Origin: Deltaproteobacteria bacterium IMCC39524
GTDB taxonomy: Bacteria > Desulfobacterota > Desulfuromonadia > Desulfuromonadales > BM103
Direction of reading: 5' to 3'
Assembly (NCBI GenBank): GCA_029667085.1
Contig: JARUHJ010000002.1
Coordinates: forward strand, 62,001 to 126,000
DNA length: 64,000 nt
Shown piece by piece: positions 8,335 to 16,728 of this stretch. A program made the translations under genes and the position numbers. Numbering within the stretch: the stretch's first letter is position 1; each line of letters starts with the position of its first letter. The notes below the pieces were generated by a model. That model had not been told where the DNA came from, ran no database searches, and worked only from the letters and a program-made list of their open reading frames with translations.

Positions 8335-8961
8335 TTAACTACAAGTCGTGAAAGTTGCAGCGGACAAGCAAGGGTCAGAACTGGCAATAATTGCTGAGAT
8401 CAGGGCGATCCCACTTGCGCCTGCCTGTTGGACCTCGGTTGCTCGTTCAGGGGTGATGCCCCCGAGAGCAAAGACGGGGATTGAGCTGTTACGACAAGCC
8501 TCGGATAATTTTTTCAATCCTTGAGGTTCGCCGTACTTTGCCTTGGACGGTGTTGCGAAAACAGGGCCGAAGGTAACGAAGTCGGCACCTTGTTTGGCCG
8601 CGCGCTCAATGTCTTCTTTACTGTGTGTTGACACACCGATCAACATTTTTTCGCCCAACTTCGCCCGGATCACCTCGGTTGCTTCGGAGTGTTCCCCGAG
8701 GTGAACTCCGTCGGCTTTTACGGCGAGCGCAATGTCAATGTTGTCGTTAATGAAAAGAAGTGCGCCATGGCTCCTGGTCAGAGCCCTCAACTCTTTGGCT
8801 AAGGGCAGGAGCTCGGCTGCAGGCAGGTCTTTCTCACGCAGCTGAACCGCTTTGACACCGCCTTTCAATGCTGCTTCAACAGCAGTGTGCAGGGTGAGGC
8901 CGTTGGCCACCTGCTTGCGATCTGTGATCAGGTAGAGGGGGAAGTCGATCATGTAAAGCAT
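8335..8961 (-). CDS. thiE: Thiamine phosphate synthase
   Basis: This 208-residue TIM-barrel enzyme joins the pyrimidine (HMP-PP) and thiazole (THZ-P) halves into thiamine phosphate. The family motifs LITDRK, VQLREKDL, HLGEHSE, FGPVFATPSKA and ALGGITPE run in the expected order. AAGGAG stands close before the ATG of MLYMIDF; a second ATG three codons later is equally possible, and a longer frame upstream lacks support. It is the last thi gene of the riboswitch-controlled operon. Confidence 0.93.
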   Translation of the reverse strand: MLYMIDFPLYLITDRKQVANGLTLHTAVEAALKGGVKAVQLREKDLPAAELLPLAKELRALTRSHGALLFINDNIDIALAVKADGVHLGEHSEATEVIRAKLGEKMLIGVSTHSKEDIERAAKQGADFVTFGPVFATPSKAKYGEPQGLKKLSEACRNSSIPVFALGGITPERATEVQQAGASGIALISAIIASSDPCLSAATFTTCS

Positions 8962-9085
8962 GATCTCCTTAGCTGTAAGCTTTAAGCTATAGGGCTGTAA
9001 AGTTGTGAGCAGCAAGAAAAATCAGTGTTGCGAATGAACAGTCTTTGCTCCTTGTTGTTTCCCTTTGCGTCATTGCGTTGAAAGC

Positions 9086-10210
9086 TCAGCCTGTCTCTTT
9101 TTGCAAGAAAGCCCCATCCCAATCTTTCCAGACCGGATCGTAGCCTCGTGCTCGTAGAAGATCAGCGATTTCAGCCGGTGTACGGTCATCATCGATAGCG
9201 AACTGTTCCGTGGCGGAGTCTTCTTCGCCGTAGCCGCCCGGAGCGGTACAGGAACCGGCGCTCATCTGTGTTACCCCCAGGGGCAACAAGTTGTCGCGCA
9301 GTTCTGCATTTTCTCTCGTTGAGAGGACCAGGCCGGCGTCGTTGAGGAGCAGGCGCATGGCGCACATCAGCTGTACAAACTGTCGATCCGAGACAGGGTT
9401 CGGTGGTTGAAATCCCCCTTCCGCCGGACGCAGGCGAGGGAAGGAGACGCTCAACAGGGTGCGCCAGTAATTGTGCATCATGTAGCGACCGTGCAAGCCG
9501 GCAAAAAAGGCTTCACTGCGGAAGTTGCCAAGGCCAAGCAGAAAGCCTATACCAATGCGGCGTAGTCCGGCTTCACCAGCGCGTTCTGGGGTTGCGAGTC
9601 GGAAATTGTAGTCGCGCTTGCGGCCGCTGGGGTGCAGCTTCTGGTAAAGCTCTGGATCGTAGGTTTCCTGGTAGATCGTCAGCCCATCAACCCCGGCAGC
9701 CACCATCTCTTTGTAGCCCTCAGTCTCCATTGGATAAACTTCGATGCTGATGGAGGAGAAGAGTGGTCGAATCCGTTCAGCGGCTGCAGCAATAAAATCG
9801 TTGCCGACCTTGCCCGGTGCTTCGCCCGTTAATAGCAAAATATGACGGAAGCCCTGATCATGAAGGATGCGGGCGTCACGTTCGATTTCATCAAGATTCA
9901 GGGTGCGGCGGGGAATCGGATTGTTGACCGAGAAACCACAGTAGAGACAGCTGTTGTGGCATTCGTTGGAGAGATAAATCGGAGCGTAGAGCAGAATTGT
10001 TCGACCAAAACGGCGCAAGGTAATCGCATGAGCTTTCTGGGCCATCTCTTCAAGGAAGTCTTCTGCAGCCGGTGAGAGCAAGGCCATGAAATCCCGGTTG
10101 TCGAGTTGCTCGGCAGCCAGTGCGCGTTGCACGTCCGCGGCAGTCATGGCCTCAATCTCGGCAATAACCTGCATCGGGTCGTATTTTTGGATGACCTCTT
10201 TAAAACTCAT
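9086..10210 (-). CDS. thiH: 2-iminoacetate synthase (ThiH), radical SAM
   Basis: A 374-residue radical SAM lyase that splits tyrosine to give dehydroglycine for thiazole formation, the anaerobic alternative to ThiO. The cluster motif CX3CX2C is seen in LSNECHNSCLYCGF. Other ThiH features are the ILLLTGEAPGKV segment, TIYQETYDPELY, and the C-terminal SAGSCTAPGGYG of the BATS-type domain. It lies between thiG and thiE with a repeat element upstream. Use of ThiH fits an oxygen-free lifestyle. Confidence 0.95.
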   Translation of the reverse strand: MSFKEVIQKYDPMQVIAEIEAMTAADVQRALAAEQLDNRDFMALLSPAAEDFLEEMAQKAHAITLRRFGRTILLYAPIYLSNECHNSCLYCGFSVNNPIPRRTLNLDEIERDARILHDQGFRHILLLTGEAPGKVGNDFIAAAAERIRPLFSSISIEVYPMETEGYKEMVAAGVDGLTIYQETYDPELYQKLHPSGRKRDYNFRLATPERAGEAGLRRIGIGFLLGLGNFRSEAFFAGLHGRYMMHNYWRTLLSVSFPRLRPAEGGFQPPNPVSDRQFVQLMCAMRLLLNDAGLVLSTRENAELRDNLLPLGVTQMSAGSCTAPGGYGEEDSATEQFAIDDDRTPAEIADLLRARGYDPVWKDWDGAFLQKETG

Positions 10211-10258
10211 TAGGGTTCAAATCCGTTCGGTTAACGATAAGTTGAAAGAATTAAAGCG

Positions 10259-10368
10259 TAACGCAAAGACGCTAAGAAAAGCCAAGAAAGACGCAAAGGG
10301 TTACTCTTCTCGCTTTTTGAAGTGGCTTTCTGTGCGTCTTGTTAATTATCTTTGCGCCTTTGCGTTAA
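10259..10368. repeat. Dispersed intergenic repeat, copy 2
   Basis: It starts TAACGCAAAGACGCTAAG and ends CTTTGCGCCTTTGCGTTAA, giving inverted ends around a core of about 75 bases. It lies between thiG and thiH, inside the thiamine operon, so the transcript would carry a long hairpin there. Confidence 0.75.
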
Positions 10369-10385
10369 TTCTTTTATTTGTTTGG

Positions 10386-11156
10386 TTAGCTTCTCAAAAA
10401 TCCTGTCAGTGGGCTGCTTGCTTCGGCTTTGTCCTGCTGCTTGCCAAGCCCGGCAAGGTAGGCTTCGCGACCGGCTTCGACACCTTTTTTGAAGGCGGCG
10501 CCCATGGCCCCCGGGTCTCTAGCGACAGCCAGAGCGGTGTTGACCAGCACTGCGTCGGCTCCCATCTCCATCGCCTCTGCGGCGTGAGAGGGCGCTCCGA
10601 GTCCGGCATCAACCACAACCGGTACTATCGCCTGTTCTATGATGATGGCGATATTGTCGCGTGTACGAAGGCCCTTGTTGGTGCCGATCGGAGCGCCGAG
10701 AGGCATCACCGTCGCGGTGCCAACCTCCTGCATGTGCTTGGCGAGTACCGGATCAGCGTTGATGTAGGGCAGGACGATAAAGCCTTCTTTGACCAGAACT
10801 TCTGCGGCTTTCAATGTTTCGATCGGGTCGGGCAGCAGGTAGTAAGGGTCGGGAGTTACCTCCAGTTTGATCCAGGGTTCACAGCCCGCTGCGCGGGCGA
10901 TGCGAGCAAGGCGGATCGCTTCTTCAGCGTTACGGGCGCCGCTGGTGTTTGGCAGCAACAGGTAACGCTTGAGGTCGATGTGGTTGAGCAGGCTGTCCTG
11001 TGGGTTGTCGACGTCGACCCGCCGTAGCGCAACGGTGACAATCTCACTGCCGGAACCTTCCATTGCAGCCACCATCGCCTCGTTGGATGCAAATTTTCCG
11101 GTTCCGACCATCAGGCGTGAGTTGAAGGAACGCCCGGCAATAATCAATTCGTCCAT
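10386..11156 (-). CDS. thiG: Thiazole synthase
   Basis: This 256-residue TIM-barrel enzyme condenses 1-deoxyxylulose phosphate, ThiS-thiocarboxylate and dehydroglycine into the thiazole of thiamine. Typical segments are visible: [11 protein letters not shown] at the N terminus, the active-site lysine strand [10 protein letters not shown], the phosphate loops [11 protein letters not shown] and [16 protein letters not shown], and the end [13 protein letters not shown]. It is preceded by thiS with an 84-base gap containing a short GCGGTACGCGGTA-like repeat. Confidence 0.96.
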   Translation of the reverse strand: MDELIIAGRSFNSRLMVGTGKFASNEAMVAAMEGSGSEIVTVALRRVDVDNPQDSLLNHIDLKRYLLLPNTSGARNAEEAIRLARIARAAGCEPWIKLEVTPDPYYLLPDPIETLKAAEVLVKEGFIVLPYINADPVLAKHMQEVGTATVMPLGAPIGTNKGLRTRDNIAIIIEQAIVPVVVDAGLGAPSHAAEAMEMGADAVLVNTALAVARDPGAMGAAFKKGVEAGREAYLAGLGKQQDKAEASSPLTGFLRS

Positions 11157-11240
11157 ATTAACCTCGAGAAGAAGGGAACGCGGTACGCGGTATGTGGTAC
11201 GCGAAAAGCTTTTGACTCTCCCCGAACCTCGTCCCAGTTT

Positions 11241-11441
11241 TTAACCACCCCCGACGAAGTGGATGACTTCCAGAGTGTCGCCATTGTTTAAAAGCGTCTC
11301 TGCCAGTCGCTGGCGCGGGATGATGTTTTTGTTGTGCTCGACGACTAGCTGCATACAATCAAGCTGCATTTGATCCAACAACTCCTGAATGCAGATGCCG
11401 TCCTGAATCTCACGGGCTTTGCCGTTGACGATGATATCCAT
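11241..11441 (-). CDS. thiS: Sulfur carrier protein ThiS
   Basis: A 66-residue ubiquitin-fold protein ending in the required Gly-Gly (here VGGG), whose C terminus is adenylated and thiocarboxylated for thiazole formation. The start MDIIVNGKAREI and the FVGGG end are diagnostic. Its start codon directly follows the thiF stop, so the two are translated together. Confidence 0.94.
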   Translation of the reverse strand: MDIIVNGKAREIQDGICIQELLDQMQLDCMQLVVEHNKNIIPRQRLAETLLNNGDTLEVIHFVGGG

Positions 11442-12263
11442 CTAAAGCTTTCCTTCTTTGTCCGGAGGTTCGCCCAACAGAAGGCGTAGCACCGCATTCG
11501 CTTGATGATGAGCAGCCACTCCGACGCGGGGAGCCATAAGCCCGGTACCCGGTGCGGCTGCGGTGGTGGCATCGCCACAAAGGTAAAGATTTTTGGCGAC
11601 TTGTTGGGTCCGAACGGTATTCGCCGGGCCATAGCCTGCCATGCCGGAGCCGGTCACCATTGGCCTGTCCGGGAACCTTGCTGCAAAGTTTTCGATCAGC
11701 ATAACTTTCTGGCCCGCGAGGTCAAAGGCTTCCACCAGGACCTGGGCATGACCAAAGACTTCTGGAATGTTCTCCGGAGTCAAGCGCAGGTGGCAGGCGG
11801 TGACGCGGACGTGCGGGTTGATACGTGCCAGTGTGTCGCGAAGGGCATAGACTTTTGGCAGCCCGATTTGGTCAATAAAGTATTGCTGCCGATTCAGGTT
11901 GGAAGGCTCGACGAGATCGAAGTCGGCAATAATCAGATGGCCTATGCCGGTCCTGGCCAGTGCTATCGCTATGGCAGAGCCAAGGCCACCGACACCGGCA
12001 ATGCCGATGGTTGCACCTTTGACCGTTGCATGGACGCCCGGGGTGTGGCGAGCTGTCATCAGGGCATCAAATTCTTCAGCCCCGGGAGCCTCTCCACGTT
12101 TTATCAGAACCACCTGGTCGCCGTTGCTCAGTACGGCCTCTGACGAGGCAGGAAAACCATTGACAATCAACAGATCGGCGTCTGACTTGATACGGTCTCT
12201 GACCGAACCGAGCGATGCGTTTTCTGCAAAAGAGTGGTCCTGTTCGTTGACTTTGATCTGCAT
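11442..12263 (-). CDS. thiF: ThiS adenylyltransferase ThiF with N-terminal ThiS-like domain
   Basis: This 273-residue protein has an E1-type adenylation domain: the nucleotide loop GIAGVGGLGSAIAIAL, then DFDLVEPSNLNRQ and LVEAFDLAGQK. The first roughly 65 residues (MQIKVNEQDHSF, LLIVNGFPASSEA) form a second ThiS-like ubiquitin fold, without a terminal Gly-Gly. This arrangement is known in anaerobe ThiF proteins. I see no CxxC zinc pair like that of MoeB. It is the first gene behind the TPP riboswitch. The frame is open 15 codons upstream, but that stretch lies in the riboswitch leader. Confidence 0.93.
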   Translation of the reverse strand: MQIKVNEQDHSFAENASLGSVRDRIKSDADLLIVNGFPASSEAVLSNGDQVVLIKRGEAPGAEEFDALMTARHTPGVHATVKGATIGIAGVGGLGSAIAIALARTGIGHLIIADFDLVEPSNLNRQQYFIDQIGLPKVYALRDTLARINPHVRVTACHLRLTPENIPEVFGHAQVLVEAFDLAGQKVMLIENFAARFPDRPMVTGSGMAGYGPANTVRTQQVAKNLYLCGDATTAAAPGTGLMAPRVGVAAHHQANAVLRLLLGEPPDKEGKL

Positions 12264-12341
12264 AATCGATCTCAAAAGCAGGGGCTTGAAACAGCAAGAG
12301 CCGCACATGGCGGCCCTTTTCGAGGAAACCCCGAAAATTGC

Positions 12342-12430
12342 GCCGCTTCCCTACGCCGGTATAACCCGGATCAGGTTCGAGGGGTCGTCCATAGTACAGA
12401 CTCTCAGTAGAAGCTACTCCCCCAGGGCGT
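12342..12430 (-). promoter_or_regulatory. TPP (THI element) riboswitch
   Basis: Read on the minus strand, the element carries the conserved GGGGGAGTA, then CTGAGA, then CCTCGAACCTGATCCGGG and TACCGGCGTAGGGAA. These are the invariant blocks of the thiamine pyrophosphate aptamer, in order. It lies 79 bases before thiF. Between them a GCCGC...GCGGC hairpin (about 12292-12306) may serve as the expression platform. High thiamine pyrophosphate should lower expression of the thi operon. Confidence 0.96.
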
Positions 12431-12457
12431 GAAACATTCTTTAATTGTTGAAGTTGA

Positions 12458-12487
12458 AGATTATCAGTCTCCTTCACACCCAGTCAA
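12458..12487 (-). promoter_or_regulatory. Sigma-70-type promoter of the thi operon
   Basis: TTGACT and TAATCT are separated by 18 bases on the minus strand, and the second box ends about 28 bases before the TPP aptamer. This is the only good candidate directly upstream of the riboswitch. Confidence 0.6.
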
Positions 12488-12668
12488 CTGCAAACCTGCC
12501 TTTTCGGTTGTCATGATGCTATGGTTCAACTAGGATGGAAACCTGGTTGGGTCTATTGGCCTATGACTGGAGTGTAGTGGTCAGGTAAATTTGAGTTGAA
12601 AGCAAAACTTTTATCTGCGATCGAAATTGTTTTTCTCGTGTGTTTTTTATGTGGAAAGGATCTAGCGG

Positions 12669-12986
12669 ATGAGTATCTCGAACCGCTTTCGTGATATAGC
12701 AAAAGACGTTAACGATTTTTGGGTGAAGCTCAAAGGTTGTGATGTGAACGCTGAACAACCCTCACGGGTTGTCAAGAAGGCCAACAAGGGTTTGCAGGAA
12801 TGGGTCGAGCAGGTCGGAGAAGTCCCCCGAATGAAACTTGAATTTCAACTGACACCGGTTCTTATGAAAGCCCACGACACTCTGGATGGTGCTCGATTAA
12901 TCTTCGAAGAGCGTGGTTTTGACGAGTATGCAAAGACAACCTGGGATTTGCAGCAGAAAATCTATCGTCTGCTGAACGATCTTTAG
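12669..12986 (+). CDS. Hypothetical small helical protein
   Basis: The ORF encodes 105 residues with an AAAGGA ribosome site before the ATG. The sequence is predicted helical and charged, soluble, without signal peptide or cysteine clusters except Cys24. I recognise no family. It is convergent with the DUF1456 gene and divergent from the thi operon. Confidence 0.7.
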   Translation: MSISNRFRDIAKDVNDFWVKLKGCDVNAEQPSRVVKKANKGLQEWVEQVGEVPRMKLEFQLTPVLMKAHDTLDGARLIFEERGFDEYAKTTWDLQQKIYRLLNDL

Positions 12987-13000
12987 TTCCCCCGCTTTTC

Positions 13001-13462
13001 TCAACCTTCCCGAAATTTGAGTTGAACCCCTTTTAGAAAATTGCGCAGAATCTGATCCTTGCACTCACGGTAGTGCTTGTGGTCAGGTCTGCGGAAGAAC
13101 GCACTCAGTTCGTGCTTGCCAATATGGAAACCGGCCAGGGCGAGGAGTTCAATAATCTCTTCAGCTTTCAGGTTCAGGGCGATTTTCAGCTTGGTAAAAA
13201 TGATATTGTTGTTCAGTCTTGTCTCCGGTTTAGGTTGAGCCCCTTCTCTTTTCCCTCGTCTTTTGTTTATGAAGCCATTCAGGAAGATGGCCATCCTGGT
13301 GTCGCTGCACTCCTTGAATGCAGGGTCGTCATCTTTTTTCAGCCAGTCGCTGATTTCTTCGCGGGTGACTTCGTGGTCGGCCTGACTGAAAATTGCAATC
13401 ATTTGTGAATCGCTCAAGTCGAAGGTGTAGCGGATTCGGCGTAAAATATCGTTGTTGGTCAT
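13001..13462 (-). CDS. DUF1456 (YehS-like) protein
   Basis: This 153-residue protein has two similar halves of about 65 residues. Each starts with an NN-(D/I)-I-(L/F)-x-(R/K)-(I/L) helix (NNDILRRIRYTF and NNIIFTKLKIAL) and contains an E-(I/L)-S-x-(W/F) element. This duplication defines DUF1456. The function of the family is not established. The length matches the family. Confidence 0.88.
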   Translation of the reverse strand: MTNNDILRRIRYTFDLSDSQMIAIFSQADHEVTREEISDWLKKDDDPAFKECSDTRMAIFLNGFINKRRGKREGAQPKPETRLNNNIIFTKLKIALNLKAEEIIELLALAGFHIGKHELSAFFRRPDHKHYRECKDQILRNFLKGVQLKFREG

Positions 13463-13633
13463 CTGGGAGACCTTAATCCTTATTTCTGAAAGAGTTTGTG
13501 TTCTGCTGAGATAAGTTTAACAGGAATGCCGGGAATAAACGAGAAGAGGCACGCTTTTCGTGCAAGCGAGGCCGAGTCATGTTTCTCTCTGGGTAAATCA
13601 AGTTGCGTCAGTTTTTTGCAGGGTTGCTTGCTG

Positions 13634-14344
13634 TCAGAAACTGCCGCGTCGACGTTTGCCTGATGACTTGCCAATGAGCCAGCCGAAAAATAAAACCCCG
13701 GCACCGGCCAGAAACCACTTGATGACAGCGGTTCTGGTCAGCGAGCCCATCTCTTCATCAAGCGCGATGTTCTTGGCCGAAAGTTCCTGGTTGGTTTTGC
13801 GTAGCTGGTCACGTTCTGCCGTGATTGCTATGACTTCTTTAGCTTCATTCTGTAGGGCTTGGTAATCCTGACGGGTCTGTTTTAACTCTGCCTGGCTCTG
13901 CATCCACTTATCTTGCAATGCAGTATTGTTTTCTCGCAAGTCAATTAATTGAAGGGCAAGCTCTTGTTGGGATTTGCTGCTTTGTGAGTTTGTCGAAGCG
14001 GCCTGCTGCCGGATCTCTTCGATTGTGCTGGCGAGTTGATCCCGTTCCTTCTGCAGTTTGTTGATGATGACGGGTTTGGGTGTTGCCGTTGTCAGGTATT
14101 TTTGCAGGATATAACCGACCTCACCTTCTTTGGTCCTGGCCTTTATATATTCGCCTGTCTCTTCGAGAACTTCGACTGCCGTATCAGTGCGCAGGTAAGT
14201 GATTGGTGGAGCGCTGTTTTGAGGTTGCTCTCGTAGAGACACAACGAGTTGGTCAGAAACATAGCGTGTTTCTGACCAACTCGTCGAAATAGAGCAGAGT
14301 AAAATAAGCAGGATAGAGCTTGTGAGTCGCCAGGAGGTTTTCAT
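13634..14344 (-). CDS. TIGR04211-type SH3 domain membrane protein
   Basis: A 236-residue protein with a signal peptide (about residues 1-24), then a bacterial SH3 domain (ETRYVSDQLVVSLREQP to EVGYILQKYL). A long coiled coil of about 110 residues and a C-terminal membrane anchor (IKWFLAGAGVLFFGWLIG) with a basic tail follow. This is the YgiM/TIGR04211 layout, probably periplasmic and held in the inner membrane near peptidoglycan. The chosen ATG has GGAG eight bases upstream; a 13-codon extension is unlikely. Confidence 0.88.
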   Translation of the reverse strand: MKTSWRLTSSILLILLCSISTSWSETRYVSDQLVVSLREQPQNSAPPITYLRTDTAVEVLEETGEYIKARTKEGEVGYILQKYLTTATPKPVIINKLQKERDQLASTIEEIRQQAASTNSQSSKSQQELALQLIDLRENNTALQDKWMQSQAELKQTRQDYQALQNEAKEVIAITAERDQLRKTNQELSAKNIALDEEMGSLTRTAVIKWFLAGAGVLFFGWLIGKSSGKRRRGSF

Positions 14345-14455
14345 CGCAATTTCTCCGAGATTTTTCTTTGTCTGTATATTCAATGAGTTACATAATATAT
14401 AGGGCTTGATGAAATCTGTCTACCCTTTGTTGTCCTGCCGGATGGTGCTCGCCAC

Positions 14456-14659
14456 TTATTTAGGTCTGCCTGTCTGGGTTGATCGCTGCTTTTCCGGGAC
14501 AGGGCATTGATAGCCCATGTCGGCGCTATCGGCAGGTACGCACATGACACAGGAGTGCGTCATCTCTCCGCTTTCATTACATAAACGTTTACAAACCATG
14601 GTGTTTCTTTTGCACGTCGAACATTCATCAAAAACAAGTTTATTCAGTAACTTAAGCAT
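14456..14659 (-). CDS. Small cysteine-rich protein, unknown
   Basis: This ORF of 67 codons has GAGG five bases before its ATG. It contains eight cysteines, among them CSTCKRNTMVCKRLC and CVMC, a spacing that suggests a small metal-binding or disulfide-bonded fold. Codon use looks coding. No family is recognised, so the call rests on the ribosome site and composition. Confidence 0.45.
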   Translation of the reverse strand: MLKLLNKLVFDECSTCKRNTMVCKRLCNESGEMTHSCVMCVPADSADMGYQCPVPEKQRSTQTGRPK

Positions 14660-14858
14660 TCTTCCCTCGCATGGCATGTTGTCTTTTGTAAGGAAGTACT
14701 ACAATTGGCGTGCCAACTCCCACAGGGAGTTTGCAGGAAGGGTGAGAGGGGAGGTTCAGGCAAGGCGAAGCCTCTCAGATATTGATGTGCAGAAAACTAA
14801 AAGTGGCTAACACTTTGTCGTTGTACTGTCTTTTTGAGGTAAGTCGATAGTACTACGG

Positions 14859-14975
14859 TCATTGACACGTAAACCGTGGCCGATGAGGAGGGCGTTTGAA
14901 CCGGTTGTGACCTGATTGATACCTAGCAGCTTGTCGGATTTTCCATGAATACGCTGCTAGAATAAAGCCTGGCAT
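14859..14975 (-). CDS. Possible 38-residue peptide or small RNA gene
   Basis: An ATG is preceded by AAGGAG at ideal spacing and followed by 38 codons (MPGFILAAYSWKIRQAARYQ and on), basic in composition. The ribosome site and the promoter just upstream are better than expected by chance. From about 14932 a second frame also stays open to about 14810 and looks protein-like, so this could be a frameshifted remnant or an untranslated small RNA. Confidence 0.35.
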   Translation of the reverse strand: MPGFILAAYSWKIRQAARYQSGHNRFKRPPHRPRFTCQ

Positions 14976-15007
14976 GATGTCTCCTTGAACCCTTGTTGTG
15001 TTGATCC

Positions 15008-15035
15008 AGTATAAGGACGCTTTAGGTTCAGTCAA
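15008..15035 (-). promoter_or_regulatory. Sigma-70-type promoter of the small transcript
   Basis: TTGACT and TATACT are spaced by 16 bases on the minus strand, a near-consensus promoter. Transcription would start near 15001, about 26 bases before the small ORF's ATG. Confidence 0.55.
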
Positions 15036-15156
15036 GGTGGCATGATTGTTGCTGATTTCAGGCAGGTTACTCAACTAGATTCAGTTGCATTATGATCAGA
15101 AACCATCGTTTCCCGCCCGGCAGCATCGCCTGGCCTATTTTGAAGGAATAGAAATC

Positions 15157-16038
15157 ATGCACAGAAAATTGATGAATCTTTTTTACGAAGTCCGTGATCC
15201 CAACCTGAGTTGGGATGATATCGGTGGTTATGTCGATGTCAAAGAGACACTCAAAGAGATGGTCTGCCTGCCGCTGAAAAAGCCGGAAATGATTCGCAAA
15301 CACAATCTTGGTATCCCTGCCGGAGTCATGCTCTGGGGGCCTTTGGGGACTGGCATCACCATGTTGGCAGAAGCCTGCGCCATGGATGCCGGTGTCAGCT
15401 TTGTCTATGTCTCTGGGCAGGAGATGCTCGGCAAACACGAGGAGCTCAAGGAAGCTTTCGATATCGCTATTCACGAAGCGCCCTGCGTCCTCTTTATCTC
15501 GGATTGCGAATGGCTGGCTCCCCGGGCCGGTTGCGATTACGAGTGGAGCCCTGGCAACCTGCGTGCTATCCCGCCCACTTTTGCTGACAAAGAACTGACC
15601 AAGCTCTTTGTTGAACAAGTTGATCGCATAAACCAGGTCGAAGGTGTGATGCTGCTCGGCTCCTGCTATCGCATTGATACTGTCGACCAGGCTGTGATCA
15701 AGGAAAAGAAACGTTTTAACCGTAAGGTTTTCGTCCATCCGCCGACTGACGTGGATCGTCGCGGCATGCTCGATATCTACATGGACCAGATGCCTAACCT
15801 GGCTGAAGGCATCGATCGTGATGAACTGGCACGCTTAACTGAAGGCTATGTCGGTTGGGATATCGAGAGCCTTTGCAAGCGGGCAACAGTGAACGCGATC
15901 AAGAACGACTCCGAGATTGTCACCGCTGAGCACTTTATGCAGGCGCTCAAGGAAGTTCGGCAGTTTTTGACTCCGGATATGGTTGAGAAGTACCACGTTA
16001 TTCGCGATACGGATTGCCCGCATCATTATGAGTTCTGA
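15157..16038 (+). CDS. Degenerate AAA+ protein (Cdc48/Vps4-like, Walker motifs altered)
   Basis: This 293-residue protein follows the AAA+ template from DIGGYVDVKETLKEMVCLPL through the C-terminal helical lid (YVGWDIESLCKRAT). The Walker A motif reads GPLGTGIT, so the catalytic lysine is isoleucine (Ile67). The Walker B site reads FISDCEW, with cysteine instead of the acidic base after Asp116. The sensor-1 Asn is replaced (GSCYRID), and the GRFDR arginine-finger motif is changed to KKRFNR. It probably cannot hydrolyse ATP and may act as a structural or sensing subunit. The ATG with AAGGAA upstream is preferred over a 24-codon extension. FmdE and permease genes follow. Confidence 0.85.
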   Translation: MHRKLMNLFYEVRDPNLSWDDIGGYVDVKETLKEMVCLPLKKPEMIRKHNLGIPAGVMLWGPLGTGITMLAEACAMDAGVSFVYVSGQEMLGKHEELKEAFDIAIHEAPCVLFISDCEWLAPRAGCDYEWSPGNLRAIPPTFADKELTKLFVEQVDRINQVEGVMLLGSCYRIDTVDQAVIKEKKRFNRKVFVHPPTDVDRRGMLDIYMDQMPNLAEGIDRDELARLTEGYVGWDIESLCKRATVNAIKNDSEIVTAEHFMQALKEVRQFLTPDMVEKYHVIRDTDCPHHYEF

Positions 16039-16112
16039 GCAGGTGGATAACCCGCTCTTGGTCGCCGCCATAATCTAAAAGCAAAATGTATTAACTGGAA
16101 TGAAGGTTTTCC

Positions 16113-16586
16113 GTGAGTCACGATCCTCCAGAAATTTTCACTCGCATTTATGCCCGCCACGGCCACCGTTGCCCGATGAGTACGCTCGGGGGGCGCCTCG
16201 GACTTGCTGCTTTAAAGTGGTTGGGTGTCTGTGATGGAGAACTTCAAGCGATTTACAGCAATCGAACCTGTGCCACGGATGGAATCGCAGAGACGACCGG
16301 GTGCACTGAAGAAAAAGGTTCACTGATCGTCAAGAATGACGGTCGTCATGCCTTGACCCTGTCCTCTGCAAAGACTTCTGTCGAAGTTGAATTGACTTCA
16401 GAAGCACTGGAGATGGCAGGACGATATCGATCGCTTTGCAACCGACTTGAAAAGGGTTGGGACGATCTGGAAGCAAATGAACAGGTTAAACGGCGTGCCG
16501 AGATGGACGCTTTGCTAGATGAGCTTTTACCGCAGTTTTGGCAAGCTGAAGATCAGAAGCTTGTGCAAAAAATATCGAAAGATTAA
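16113..16586 (+). CDS. FmdE-domain protein
   Basis: A 157-residue protein beginning with GTG. The FmdE signature appears as RHGHRCPMSTLGGRLG, followed by CATDGIAETTGCTEEKGSL, the second cysteine-containing block of the family. The C terminus is helical and lacks the zinc ribbon found in some members. FmdE proteins were named from a molybdenum formylmethanofuran dehydrogenase operon and are thought to bind a metal or pterin-type factor; no reaction is known. It sits 74 bases after the degenerate AAA+ gene and before a permease. Confidence 0.85.
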   Translation: MSHDPPEIFTRIYARHGHRCPMSTLGGRLGLAALKWLGVCDGELQAIYSNRTCATDGIAETTGCTEEKGSLIVKNDGRHALTLSSAKTSVEVELTSEALEMAGRYRSLCNRLEKGWDDLEANEQVKRRAEMDALLDELLPQFWQAEDQKLVQKISKD

Positions 16587-16614
16587 CACACCAAAAGTAG
16601 GCGCTCTAGGCGAT

Positions 16615-16686
16615 GACGCAAAGGAAAGCCTTCTAAGAGTTTGCTCTCTTGGTTTACTTTTTTTAGTCTTTGCGCCCTTGCGTTAA
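16615..16686. repeat. Dispersed intergenic repeat, copy 3
   Basis: GACGCAAAGGAAAGCC on the left and CTTTGCGCCCTTGCGTTAAG on the right are inverted. The element fills the gap between the FmdE gene and the permease gene. Confidence 0.65.
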
Positions 16687-16728
16687 GTTTCGTTAGCGTA
16701 AGCCTTTAAGAGGTTTTGAAAGATTCAC

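Noticed and set aside
10211-10224. GGTTCAAATCC, resembling a tRNA T-arm
   Set aside because: No acceptor, D or anticodon stems can be drawn around it.
11442-12263. MoeB/HesA instead of ThiF
   Set aside because: The riboswitch, the adjoining thiS and the ThiS-like N-terminal domain fix it as ThiF.
14380-14456. Further coding in the gap between the SH3 and Cys-rich genes
   Set aside because: Too short and without a ribosome site on either strand.
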